Source: Actinomycetota bacterium
Lineage (GTDB): Bacteria; Actinomycetota; Actinomycetes; S36-B12
Reading direction: 5' to 3'
Length of the DNA stretch: 64,000 bases
Assembly: GCA_016717115.1 (NCBI GenBank)
Contig: JADKGE010000007.1
Location: 248,001 to 312,000, forward strand
Shown: positions 46,701 to 55,239 of the stretch, piece by piece
How the letters are laid out: every line of letters starts with the position of its first letter
Numbering within the stretch: position 1 is the first letter of the stretch
The notes under the pieces: model-generated
Databases searched by the model: none
What the model saw: only the letters and a program-made list of their open reading frames with translations
Told to the model about the DNA's origin: nothing
Position numbers and translations under genes: made by a program

Positions 46701-48403
46701 TCGACGGCAACGACACCATCCAGGGTGGGGCCGGGTCGGACAACCTGCAGGGCGGCACGGGCAACGACGTGCTGGTCGACAGCGGCAGCGACGGCGCTGA
46801 TCTGGCCGTCGGTGGCAGCGGCGATGACTTCTTCGACACCGGACTCGGCGTCGGCGACTTCAACGGCGGTGGCACAGGTGCCGACACGTTCTCACTCGGT
46901 CAGGACGGCGGCATCGTCGATGGCGGAGCCGGCAACGATCTCGTCCAGGGTGGCGTCGGCGGTGCCACCGTCAGCGGTCAGTCGGGCGACGACTGGATGC
47001 AGGGTGGCGCAGGTCCCGATGGCTTCACCGGCGACTCGGCGCTTCCTCCCCTGGGCATCGACATCCTCACCCCGGGCAATGACGTGCTCATTGGCGGGCT
47101 GGGTGTCGATCTCTCCGATGGTGGTGGCGGAAGCGACGTCATCGGCGGCGGCGACAGCGACCTGACGACGTTCACGGCCGACAGTGCCGTGGGTGGCAAC
47201 GGGTTCGACTGGCAGACCTACACGACCGGTGCCTTCACGGGTCCGGCCGGCCTCAAGCCAGGTCAGGTCGCTGACCTCACCCTGGTGGCCCAGGCAGTAG
47301 GCGACCTCGCGCAGGCCGACATGGACACGTTCCCGAACACCGATGTCGAGGGTCTGTCCGGCGGCAATGGTGACGACACCCTCTCGGGTGACTCGTTCAC
47401 CTCGTTCGTCACGCCGGTTGGTGGCGATGGCACGCTTGATGCCGCAGGTATCGCTCAGGTCAGTGGGCTCGCGCAGCTCATCTCTGGCGGGGCCAATGGC
47501 ACCAGCGGCAACATCATCATCGGTGGTCCGGGCTCGGACGTCATCGAAGGTCGCGGTGGTAACGACCTCATCGATGGTGACGCGGCACTGACCGTCGGCC
47601 TGACCAATACCTGCCCGACGGGTCCGGCGAACGCCTCCCTGGCGACGCTGATCACCCAGATCCGCAACGGCACGATCGGCAACACCTGCACCGCAGGCAA
47701 TGTGACGATCACCCGCGCGATCGTGGCTGGCCCCCAGGCCGGTACCGACGTGGCGGTGTTCTCGGGCAACTCCGGCTCGTACACCGTGACGGGTGCGGCA
47801 CCGCAGTTCACCGTTGCTGGTCCTGATGGTACGGACGTCGTCCGTAACATCGAGACCCTGCGCTTCGCCAACGGTGACTTCGCTCCGGCCAGCCTGGTCG
47901 GCGTCGTCAACCCGCCGGCAGGCGGCGGTGGCGGTGGCGCAGTGACGCCTCCGGCAGCGGGTGGCAGTGCGGGTGGTAGCACCGGTGGTAGCAGCTCGAG
48001 CTCGTCGGGCGGTTCCAGCGCGGCGGCCGCTCCGGCAGCACCCGCGGCGGCTGCTCCGGCGGCCCCGGCAGCACCGGTTGTTCCCGGTGTGACGCCGGCG
48101 GCTGGTACGACCGCTGTTGTTCTGGTGGTGTCGGGCGAGCCGGGCACGACCCTCGCCAAGGCACCTGTGGTGTCCGCCAAGGCTGGTCAGGCGGTGACCC
48201 TGAAGCTCAAGGGTCTGCCGGCGAAGACCACCATGGTGGTCAAGGTGAAGATCAACGGCAAGTGGGTCACGCTGGGTAGCGTCAAGACCAGCAAGACCGG
48301 AGCAGTCACTCTGCCTGCGTTCCTCGCAGCCAAGGCCGGCTCCTACCCCGTCAAGGTGACGGGTGGCGGCACGACCGCGTACGCCAAGGTGAGCGTTTCC
48401 TAG
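43778..48403 (+). CDS. Secreted animal-type heme peroxidase with RTX-like repeats
   Basis: 1541 residues. A Sec signal peptide ends VAPSASA. The peroxidase domain (about residues 60-880) keeps the family landmarks: FFGQFFDHGLDL with the distal His, VFHAEHNRLV, YRLGHSMLNETI with the proximal His, and PAINIARGRDLGVPSLNNTR. From about residue 960 to 1280 are glycine/aspartate repeats of the RTX calcium-binding kind (GTGDDTMRGFDGNDTIQGG, GGRGGNDLIDG-like units). A FANGDF segment follows, then a Gly/Ser/Ala/Pro linker (about 1370-1440). The C-terminal module is shared with the upstream gene. ATG 43778 has AGGGAG upstream. It would oxidise halides or phenolics outside the cell. Confidence 0.88.
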   Translation: MKSTRAKRRLHRAAAGGTALLLGAGMLSMAVAPSASAASSELVLDNSDLAFILKQIQIAEAHATEEGGGLGQIVPATSVLGNGPNDVPAANLPYGIRQVDGRNNNLGVGRANAGAADQPFPRLTVPQWRPIYGTGVPAPNPNGSLQNGTGPSGPAGPPPSVLVDNSPRMISNLIADMTPAAAEPGENSNPAAVAASIASGSNGQRVPLSGGFGFGSVEVLNIAPNAGVAPPTNAMFSFFGQFFDHGLDLVGKSGTEFIQFSATEPKDPLNGQGPMFMSRGLSNVQVSAGTNRTTPWIDQNQTYASTPSKQVLIREYQVGVNGPVATGNLLGSTAHQATAITGTQPAEPSVPAIAGNIGSWRDVKEQARNVLGIELRDTDIGSVPLFLTDEYGRYLRGPNNLPQLVTTTVVGGVNAVIEGNLASPVATSGTFPANYPIVALQNQPYTAQSTGHTFLDDIAHFAVPVNGQTGAELLADADTSPGNVPGAGEYDNELLDAHFITGDGRGNENIGLTTIHTVFHAEHNRLVADIASKVNALPAADPTRLGFEAAGWGLGERLFQAARMVNENEYQHLVFETFVRKIEPGIHAFAAYNPSINPDVSVEFSQAVYRLGHSMLNETIPRKNAGTISLFDGFLNPLAFSGTGPNASGANGLIAAANIAEGAATQRSNEIDEFVTGALRNNLVGTPLDLPAINIARGRDLGVPSLNNTRYQLWLQTGNAALFPYDSWNALATAGALRHQESFVNFLAAYAKWPTITAATTVAAKRQAANNLITLSQQLTPAGADAAAFLAGTDNSSALPPFNGKYSRTKDANGVPVLVGGLLDSPTGIDDIDLWMGGLAEGRGQLAGMLGSTFTQIFRDQIERLQNSDRFYYIDRLAGTNMFVEIENNTLADMFVRNTPATGLAADMFSAPAVTVDLNNLVTGAVTGGTVTAPAGANGLVTYNGTSPAVFIGRDTAPNNDQMTSGTGDDTMRGFDGNDTIQGGAGSDNLQGGTGNDVLVDSGSDGADLAVGGSGDDFFDTGLGVGDFNGGGTGADTFSLGQDGGIVDGGAGNDLVQGGVGGATVSGQSGDDWMQGGAGPDGFTGDSALPPLGIDILTPGNDVLIGGLGVDLSDGGGGSDVIGGGDSDLTTFTADSAVGGNGFDWQTYTTGAFTGPAGLKPGQVADLTLVAQAVGDLAQADMDTFPNTDVEGLSGGNGDDTLSGDSFTSFVTPVGGDGTLDAAGIAQVSGLAQLISGGANGTSGNIIIGGPGSDVIEGRGGNDLIDGDAALTVGLTNTCPTGPANASLATLITQIRNGTIGNTCTAGNVTITRAIVAGPQAGTDVAVFSGNSGSYTVTGAAPQFTVAGPDGTDVVRNIETLRFANGDFAPASLVGVVNPPAGGGGGGAVTPPAAGGSAGGSTGGSSSSSSGGSSAAAAPAAPAAAAPAAPAAPVVPGVTPAAGTTAVVLVVSGEPGTTLAKAPVVSAKAGQAVTLKLKGLPAKTTMVVKVKINGKWVTLGSVKTSKTGAVTLPAFLAAKAGSYPVKVTGGGTTAYAKVSVS

Positions 48404-48422
48404 GCGCACTCGAAGCACCAAA

Positions 48423-48458
48423 CGGTGGGCGTCGGACCTTCGGGTCCGGCGCCCACCG
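48423..48458 (+). terminator. Strong stem-loop after the peroxidase gene
   Basis: 16-bp stem (CGGTGGGCGTCGGACC with its complement, one G-T pair) closed by a TTCG tetraloop, 20 bp after the stop. It is followed by GCGTTTCC, only weakly T-rich. It also lies between the convergent peroxidase and DUF167 genes. Confidence 0.75.
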
Positions 48459-48494
48459 GCGTTTCCAGGGACGCGGGTCTGGGTCTGGTTGAGG

Positions 48495-48782
48495 CTAGGC
48501 GCGGAGCGCTGCGAGGGTGAGCCGCGCGGCGGCCTCGTCGTCGTCGGTGACGTCGATCTCGAGCACCTTGGAACGAGACGTGTGTCCCGAGACGAGGGAC
48601 ACTTGGCGTGGACGCAGGCCGAGGGCATCAGCCACCGCCTTGATCACTGCATCATTGGCAGCACCTTCGACCGGGGCAGCGCTCACTGCGACAACCAGTT
48701 GCTGGTCGTCGCCGTAGCTCCCACCGACTTTCGCGCGCGAACTAGCGGGCTTCACGCGAACGGCGATGCGGAAGGGGGCCAT
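48495..48782 (-). CDS. DUF167/YggU family protein
   Basis: 95 residues, the full length for the family. The pattern is IAVRVKPASSRAKVGG, VSAAPVEGAANDAVIKAVAD, VSLVSGHTSRSKVLEI. Function unknown; a compact alpha/beta protein found across bacteria and eukaryotes. Convergent with the peroxidase gene. Confidence 0.88.
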   Translation of the reverse strand: MAPFRIAVRVKPASSRAKVGGSYGDDQQLVVAVSAAPVEGAANDAVIKAVADALGLRPRQVSLVSGHTSRSKVLEIDVTDDDEAAARLTLAALRA

Positions 48783-48832
48783 GTCGGGATCCTGCCATCC
48801 AGCCGGCGCTCGATAGACTTCAGCGCCCGTTG

Positions 48833-48909
48833 GGGGCGGTAGCTCAGCTGGTTAGAGCCCCGGACTCATAATCTGGTCGTCGTCGGTTCGAGCCCGACCC
48901 GCCCCACCA
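48833..48909 (+). tRNA. tRNA-Met (CAT), elongator type
   Basis: Acceptor GGGGCGG/CCGCCCC, D-arm GCTC..GAGC, anticodon stem CCGGA/TCTGG with loop CTCATAA (CAT at 48867-48869), T-arm GTCGG-TTCGAGC-CCGAC, and an encoded CCA. The anticodon stem lacks the GGG/CCC pairs of an initiator. An Ile2 tRNA with a modified C cannot be ruled out by sequence. It sits at the left edge of the disrupted island. Confidence 0.93.
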
Positions 48910-48942
48910 CCCGAAAGCCGTTGCCGCGCAACGAGTTTCGGC

Positions 48943-48979
48943 AGAGCCCATTTCTACTAGATCGCAGGAAATGGGCTCT
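48943..48979 (+). terminator. Hairpin downstream of tRNA-Met
   Basis: 12-bp perfect inverted repeat AGAGCCCATTTC / GAAATGGGCTCT with a 13-nt loop, 34 bp after the tRNA. It is followed by CTTGCG without a T-run. Confidence 0.5.
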
Positions 48980-49039
48980 CTTGCGCCCCTCTCCAGTGGC
49001 ACGGATCTGGCACCCCTCACGAGATCGCGTCCGGAAAAC

Positions 49040-49280
49040 GGGGGGGGGGGGGGCGGCGACGACGACCAGTGTGGGTGCTGGGACGAGCGCCCGAAAGACG
49101 TCCGCTAAGGGGATCACGATAATATCGCCAGCGTGCCTCAACCCACGGTGTGCCCGTGGGCGACTGGGGCTATGGGGGCAGACGAGTCGGCGCCACCGGA
49201 GGGGGGGGAGCCGGACCCGCCGGGGGAGCGAGGCAAGGGGGACGCTTTCATGGTTGGGGGGGCTCAGTGGGGGGGGGCGG
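49040..49280 (+). repeat. Cluster of long G homopolymers
   Basis: A run of 14 G (49040-49053) and further runs of 8 (about 49201-49208), 7 (about 49255-49261) and 9 G near 49270 lie within 240 bp. They could form G-quadruplexes on the + strand. Homopolymers this long are rare even in GC-rich genomes and are prone to length error. Apart from the hairpin and the start of the gene at 49250, no gene is supported between 48910 and 49250. Confidence 0.7.
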
Positions 49281-49456
49281 GGCGAAGCGACTCTGGCGGC
49301 AGTGGTGGTAGCCGTCATGGCCGCCATCTATGCCAAGCGGCAATGGGTCGCTTCCCAGGCTCATCTGCACGAGGCGCAATTGGCGGGAAGCCAATCGCAA
49401 GCAGGAGCAGAGTCGACCTTTCGTTGTCGTTGACTTCGAGCCGAGTCCCGTTTGGG

Positions 49457-50557
49457 GGCGGTCTCAAGCGGCTGTTGCACGTAGGGCCTCTTCGAGGGCC
49501 TGCGCTGGAGTCTGCCAGTTGAGGGTTTGGCGTGGACGGGTGTTGAGGCGGTCTGCGACGGTGTCGCATTCGGCCTGAGTGAGTTGGCGAAGGTCAGCGC
49601 CCTTGGGGAAGTACTGGCGCAGCAGCCCGTTGGTGTTCTCGTTCGTGCCGCGCTGCCAGGGGCTGCTGGGGTCGGCGAAGTAGATGGCGATGCCGGCATC
49701 GATGCTGATCTGCTGGTGTTGAGCCATCTCCTTGCCCTGGTCCCACGTCAGCGACCGGCGCAGCGCCTCGGGCAGGGACGTGATGATCGGGGTCAGGGCC
49801 TCCTGCAGGTCGATCGCCTTATGCGTGTCCGGGGAGCGGGGCGAGCAGCACGAACCGGGTGGACCGCTCGACCAGGGTGATCACTGCCCCTTGCCGATCC
49901 CGCCCATCAGCAGGTCGCCCTCCCAGTGCCCGGGGACGGCACGGTCCACGGCCTCGGCCGGCCGCGTGCCGTATCGACACCATCCCGGCCAGCGTTCCGC
50001 GGGCCGCCTCGCTGCCCTGCGGGCTGCGGCTGGTCCGCCTGGTGCGCAGGTGCGTGGCCAGCTCCCGGCGCAGCTCGCCCACGGCCTGCACGAACAGCGA
50101 CCGGTAGATCGTCTCGTGGCTCACCCGCCAACCCTCCTGGTCGGGAAGAGCCGCGGCAGCATCGCCGAGATCTGCCCAGGGGACCAGTCCGCCGCCAGCA
50201 GCCCCGACACCACCCGCCCCAGATCGCCGCGAGGCTTGAACGGCTTGGGCCGCCGGGCCCTCCTGGCACCGCGCGCCGGTGCGCCTTCACGGCCTGATAG
50301 ACGCGGCTTACGCCCCCGGCACCGTTTGCCCCGGCGGCGTACGTCGAGGAGGAGGATTCACTCGCGACCCCGCCCCGCGAGCCACCTCCCGCGCCACCGT
50401 CGTGCGGTGCTTACCCACCAGCACGCCGATCTGCGTCCACGACAGCCCCTGCCCCAGCGCCCGCTCGATCACACCCCGGTCATGCTCCGTCAAACGCGAA
50501 CCCGACATCCCCACCTCCACGTCACATCGTGACGTGCAACCACCAGTTGAGACCGCC
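49457..50557 (-). mobile_element. IS30-family insertion sequence
   Basis: 1101 bp, the normal IS30 size. Imperfect 26-bp terminal inverted repeats (49457-49482 and 50532-50557) match at 22 positions and begin GGCGGTCTCAA. Both sides are flanked by GGG (49454-49456 and 50558-50560), so the target duplication is 2-3 bp as expected for IS30. A 2-bp duplication would restore the reading frame of the interrupted gene. The element carries one degenerate transposase gene. Confidence 0.9.
49464..50508 (-). pseudogene. IS30-family transposase, frameshifted
   Basis: Start ATG at 50508 follows GGAGGTGGGG. The N-terminal helix-turn-helix reads LTEHDRGVIERALGQGLSWT, then IGVLVGKHRTTVAREVARG. A middle fragment has SHETIYRSLFVQAVGELRRE, and a later fragment VITLVERSTRFVLLAPLPG (start of the DDE core). 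The last fragment has ISIDAGIAIYFADPSSPWQR, then GTNENTNGLLRQYFPKG with the final catalytic Glu. The pieces are in different frames, with at least three shifts, so no full transposase is made from this sequence as given. The stop lies inside the left inverted repeat, as is usual for the family. Confidence 0.88.
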
Positions 50558-51265
50558 GGGCAATTTCATCGACTTAGTGATCGAGAACGTCGGGTCGACC
50601 CTTGCCAAGAACGTGACCTTCGAGTTCGAGCCTGCGCTTGAGAGCAGTATTGGCGATCGGGACGGCTATGACTTCAAGGAGTCCGTCCTGTTCCTCAAGG
50701 CATCCCGGCAATGCCTCCACGAAAGCGCGTCTCGACTTTGTTTGACGTCTCACACGACCGCCTCAAGGCCGGCTTACCTATGACCTATCGCGTCACCGTC
50801 AACTCGGACGATGCGCAGGGTCGTCCGCAGGAGCCGCTTCAGTACGTCCTCGACTTGAACTTCCTGTTTGGTCTGCGCCAGATCGAGGTCAAGACGGTTC
50901 ATGACGTTGCGAAGTCCTTGAAGGAGATCGAACGCAGCGTGAGCCGTTGGACACAGCACTTCAACGGGCTCAGAGTTTGGGTGCGGGACGAAGACTCCTA
51001 TTTGGCACGCCAAGAAGAGGCGTACCTCCAGAGACGGGCGGCTCAAGAAGTGGATCTCGCGAACGAGTCAGCGGCGCAAGTGAGCGACGAGTAGACCCGG
51101 GTCCTGTGGTGAATCTTCTCCTTCGGCGCGATGGCTGACAGTGGCCGAGTCGCCGACAGGCGGCGGCTTGCTACACCCCGAGATGGGGTCTGCGGCACGT
51201 TCTCAATCGAAACCTGCCGCACTCGGTAGCCTTCTGGTCACATGTGCGCAGGACGGGGGTGAACG

Positions 51266-54030
51266 ATGGCCGCAGCGACGGGTCAGCCTGAGCAGCGTGC
51301 CCGCGTGCTCATCGACCGCCAGTTATCCGGAGGCGGGCTGGTACGTGTGCGACAAGGCGGACGTGGACCTGGTCAACCATCAGGGGTGCGCAGCCCGCGA
51401 GGTGGTCGTCGGGGAAGCCGGCCGTGCCGACTACATCCTGTACGTCGACCGCCGGGTCGTGGGCATCATCGAGGCCAAGCCCGAGGGCACCCCCTTGAGC
51501 GGCGTGCAGTGGCAGACGAACCGGTACGCCGAGGGCCTGTCCGCAGATGCGTCTGGGGCGGCTCTGGTGAAGGACCGGCTCCCCGTTCTGCTTCGAGGCG
51601 TCCGGCTCGGAGACCGTCTTCACGAACGGTTTCGATCCCGACCCGGCGTCGCGGCACCTGTTCGCGTTCCCGCGCCCGGAGTCGCTCGCCCGGGTGCTGC
51701 GCGACGCCGACGCGACGCCAGAGAAGGCCAGGCCTGGCGGGCCGAGTCCTCGCGATGCCGTCGTTGGACGGTTACGACATGCGGCCGGCGTCGGCGCGGT
51801 CGGTGCTGGCGATCGAGGCGTCCATGGCGTCGGGCAAGCCCCGCAGCCTGGTGCAGATGGCCACCGGTGCGGGCAAGACCCGGATGTCGGTCACGGAGGC
51901 CTACCGGCTGCTGAAGTTCGGCGGCGTCAACCGCATCCTGTTCCTGGTCGACCGCAATAACCTCGCGGACCAGACCCTGCGGGAGTTCCGGGACTGGACC
52001 TCCCCGGACGATGGCCGAAAGTTCACCGAGCTCTACAACGTCGACAAGCTCACGAGCGCCGGGGTCGTGGGGTCGAGCAAGGTCGTCATCTCCACGATCC
52101 AGCGGGTCTGGTCGGTCCTGAAGGGCCAGGGAGTCCCCGAGGGTGACGACCCGGGCATCGACGACTACACACCCGACGCCCCGTCGAGGTCCAATACAAC
52201 GCGCAACTGCCTCCAGAGGCGTTCGATGTGGTTATCGTCGATGAAGCCCCCGCGGCATCTATGGGCTGTGGCGGGGTGTGGTCGAATACTTCGATGCCCA
52301 CGTCATCGGGCTTACGGCGACGCCGATGAAGCAAACGTTCGGATTCTTCAACCAGAACCTCGTCGCCGAGTACACCTACCCCCAGTCCGTCGCGGACGGG
52401 GTGAACGTCGACTTCGACGTTTACCGCATCTCCACCCAGATCACGGCGTCTGGCTCGACCATCGAAGCAGGCACTGTCGTTCCCGTCATGGACAAGCGGA
52501 CCCGCAGGCAGCGGTACGAGGCCGTCGACGAGGACGTCCTGCACGGCGCGACCGAACTCGACCGCAAGGTGATGAGCAGGACCAGATCCGCACCATCCTG
52601 ACCGTCTTCCGCGATCGGCTGTTCACCGAGATCTTCCCCGGCCGCTCCGTCGTCCCCAAGACGCTGATCTTCGCCAAGGACGACAACCACGCCGAGGAGA
52701 TCGTCGCCCAGGTGCGCCAGGTCTTCGGCAAAGGCAACGACTTCGCCGCCAAGATCACCTACAACGCCCGAGACCCCAAGGGCCAGCTGCAGGCCTTCCG
52801 CAACTCGCCGACCCTGCGGATCGCGGTCACCGTCGACATGATCGCCACCGGCACCGACGTCAAGCCCATCGAGTGCGTCATGTTCATGCGCGACGTCCGC
52901 TCCGCCTCCTACTTCGAGCAGATGAAGGGCCGCGGAGCCCGCACCATCGACCCCGCCACCTTCCAGGCCCTCACCCCCGACGCCGGCACCAAGGACCGGT
53001 TCGTCATCATCGACGCCGTCGGGGTCACCGAACACGACTTCGTCGACGCCGCGCCCCTGCAGCGCGACCGGACCATCACGCTCAAGCAGCTCCTCGACAA
53101 GGCCACCACCTTCACCATCACCCCGGACGAGACCACCACCCTCGCCTCCCGGCTCGCGCGCCTGGAGCGGCAGATGACCTCCGCGGAGCGCGCCGAGGTC
53201 GATGCGGTCGCCGGCCAACCCCTGTCCAGCATCCTCGCGGGGCTGATCAGCGTGGCCGACCCCGACGTCATAGCCGCCACCCTCGCCCACGCGCCCATCA
53301 AGGACGGCCACCCAGACGAGCAAGCCGCCATGCGCGCCCTCGTCGGCACGGTGATCGAGCCTCTCGCCGGCAACGCCCCCCTGCGGCAGCGGCTCCTCGG
53401 GCTGCGGGCGGCCCACGACCTCATGATCGACGAGACCTCCGTCGACGTGCTGCTCAACGCCTCGGGCCACGTGGACAAGGACAAGGCCAGCGCCATCGTC
53501 ACCTCCTGGCGCGAGTACCTCGACAGCCACAAGGACGAGATCGCCGCCATCCAGCTCGTTGCTAGCCAGCCCAAGACCCCCAGGGTCGCATACGCCGAGC
53601 TCAGGGAGCTGGCCGACCGGATCAGCCGCCCGCCCCACAACTGGACCGTCGACACTCTCTGGGCTGCCTACGAGGCCGTCGACACCGACAGGGTTCACCA
53701 CTCCAACCGCCACACAGCGACCGACCTCGTGGCCCTCATCCGGTTCGCCCTCGGCTACGACAACGAGCTCGTCCCCTACGCCTCCACCATCGAGGAGCGC
53801 TGGGCTACCTGGCTCGCCCAGCAAGCCCAAGCAGGCACCGAGTTCACTGACACCGAGATGTGGTGGCTCGAAACATCAAGGACACCGTCATCCAGTCCGG
53901 CGACTTCCACACCACCGCCCTCGAACTCCCACCCTTCACGGAACGCGGCGGCACCGACGGGGCCATCCGCGACCTTGGGCCACAAGTCGCGCCCCTCCTG
54001 CAGGGGCTCGCTGAGGGCCTTACAGCATGA
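51266..54030 (+). pseudogene. hsdR: Type I restriction enzyme R subunit (HsdR), multiple frameshifts
   Basis: About 920 codons in pieces. In order: an N-terminal nuclease region (AGWYVCDKADVDLVNHQG, YVDRRVVGIIEAKPEG with the D...ExK-type residues), the Walker A MATGAGKTRMS near 51860, FDVVIVDEA near 52220, and LTATP near 52311. A long open stretch follows from about 52580 with helicase motifs (KTLIFAKDDNHAEEIV, ATGTDVKPIECVMFM and EQMKGRGARTI), then a C-terminal EcoEI-type domain to LLQGLAEGLTA. Frames change near 51325, 51590, 51735, 52180, 52240, 52575 and 53870, mostly by one base. The intact product would translocate DNA and cut when it meets unmodified sites. Stop overlaps the hsdS ATG (ATGA). 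Confidence 0.85.
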
Positions 54031-55239
54031 GAACTGTGCCCCCTGAGTGGTCGATCGTTGCGCTCGGCGAAGTCGCCGACACGCAGTTGGGGAAAATGCT
54101 GGACTCCGCGCGGCAGACCGAGGGGGCGCGAGGTCACGTACCTCCGCAATGTCAATGTCCGGTGGGGAAATTCGACCTCACGGATCTCAAGACACTGCGC
54201 CTCGACGAATCCGACATCAGGAAGTTCTCAGTCCAGCAAAGGTGATCTCGTTCTCTGCGAGGGCGAACCCGGGCGCTGCGCGACATGGACTTCACCGGAG
54301 CCGATGGTCTTCCAGAAGTCGCTCCACAGAATCCGGGCGGGCGCTGCCATTGACGTCGGGTTCCTCCGCTACGTCATGGAATGGCTGGCGGCGACCCGCC
54401 GGCTTGATGAGCACTTCACAGGGGTGACCATCGCCCACCTACCGCAGGAACGCCTCAGACGATTGGAGATCCCACTGCCACCCTTGAGGAGCAGCGTCGG
54501 ATCGTTGCCCTCCTGGACGACTATCTCAGCCGGCAGGAACATGCCGAAGCGGCTATCGCTCGTGCCCATGCACTGGCCGCATCGGCATGGACGTCCTTTC
54601 TCTCCTGGGCCCTCGACGAGGCCGCTGAGGTCGGCACCAGCAGACCCTTTGGTGATGTGGCTACAACTCGGCTCGGGAAGATGCTCGACGCGAAGAGGAA
54701 CACGGGAGTGTCTACTCCCTACCTGAGAAACCACAATGTGCAGTGGCGTTCCATCGACTTCGTCGACGTCCTCGAAGTTCCATTGTCCGCTTCCGAGGTA
54801 GCCGATCTGGTCGTAGAGGTGGGGACCTCCTCGTCTGCGAGGGAGGCGAGCCGGGTCGGTGTGCCGTCGTTGAGGCTGCCCCCGCTCGCCCGGTGGCCTT
54901 TCAGAAGGCACTGCACCGGGTGCGGGCCAACGATGGGGTCAGCGTTCATTACCTTCAACTGGTCATAGAAGCCCTTGCGCGGCGGGGCGCTTTGGAGCCG
55001 CTCTTGACGGGGACCACGATCAAGCACCTGCCTCAAGAGCGCCCGAGGCGCTGGAGGTCCCTATGCCCAACCGGGATGTGCAGCGAGCATTGGTCGACCG
55101 TGCAACCACCATGCGCGCCTACCTTGACGCCCTCCTCGAGGATCTTCATCGAGTGGAATCTCAGTCACAAGCGCTGAGGCGGTCGTTGTTTTCAGCTGCC
55201 TTCGCCGGTCAACTCCTGAAGGAGTCCTCCCTTGTCTGA
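54027..55239 (+). pseudogene. hsdS: Type I restriction specificity subunit (HsdS), frameshifted
   Basis: About 400 residues in pieces. The first target-recognition domain starts VPPEWSIVALGEVADTQLGK, and the second starts FGDVATTRLGKMLDAKRNTG. Each is followed by a YLRN-x-NVxW motif, an LVCEGGEPGRCA-like motif, an FQKxLHRxRA motif and a helical spacer; the first ends in IVALLDDYLSRQEHAE. The two halves are clearly alike. Frames change near 54120, 54240, 54270, 54490, 54820 and 55045. The intact protein would choose the DNA target for both methylation and cutting. The stop overlaps the TTG start of hsdM. Confidence 0.85.

Larger units (their letters stand above)
49250..51094 (+). pseudogene. 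Membrane-anchored hypothetical protein gene interrupted by an IS30 element
   Basis: The left part (about 49250-49456) encodes an N-terminal helix (ATLAAVVVAVMAAIYAKRQW) and a coil with HLHEAQLA, then RPFVVVDFEPSPVW. The right part (50558-51094) continues with NFIDLVIENVGSTLAKNVTF, then RKRVSTLFDVSHDR and a C-terminal coiled region ending SAAQVSDE. The two parts read as one protein with the 1.1-kb IS30 copy between them. Extra one-base shifts occur near 49385 and 50705. The type (short N-terminal anchor plus a beta domain starting with an FVVVDFEPSP-like segment) is known as hypothetical proteins in actinobacteria. Function unknown. The ATG at 49250 is tentative because of nearby G-runs. Confidence 0.7.

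Noticed and set aside
48833..48909. Initiator tRNA (fMet)
   Set aside because: The anticodon stem lacks the three G-C pairs of initiators, and the acceptor begins with a proper G-C pair.
48866..49327. Minus-strand frame ending in GRVGLEPTTTRL
   Set aside because: It is translated from the complement of tRNA-Met, a well-known source of false proteins.
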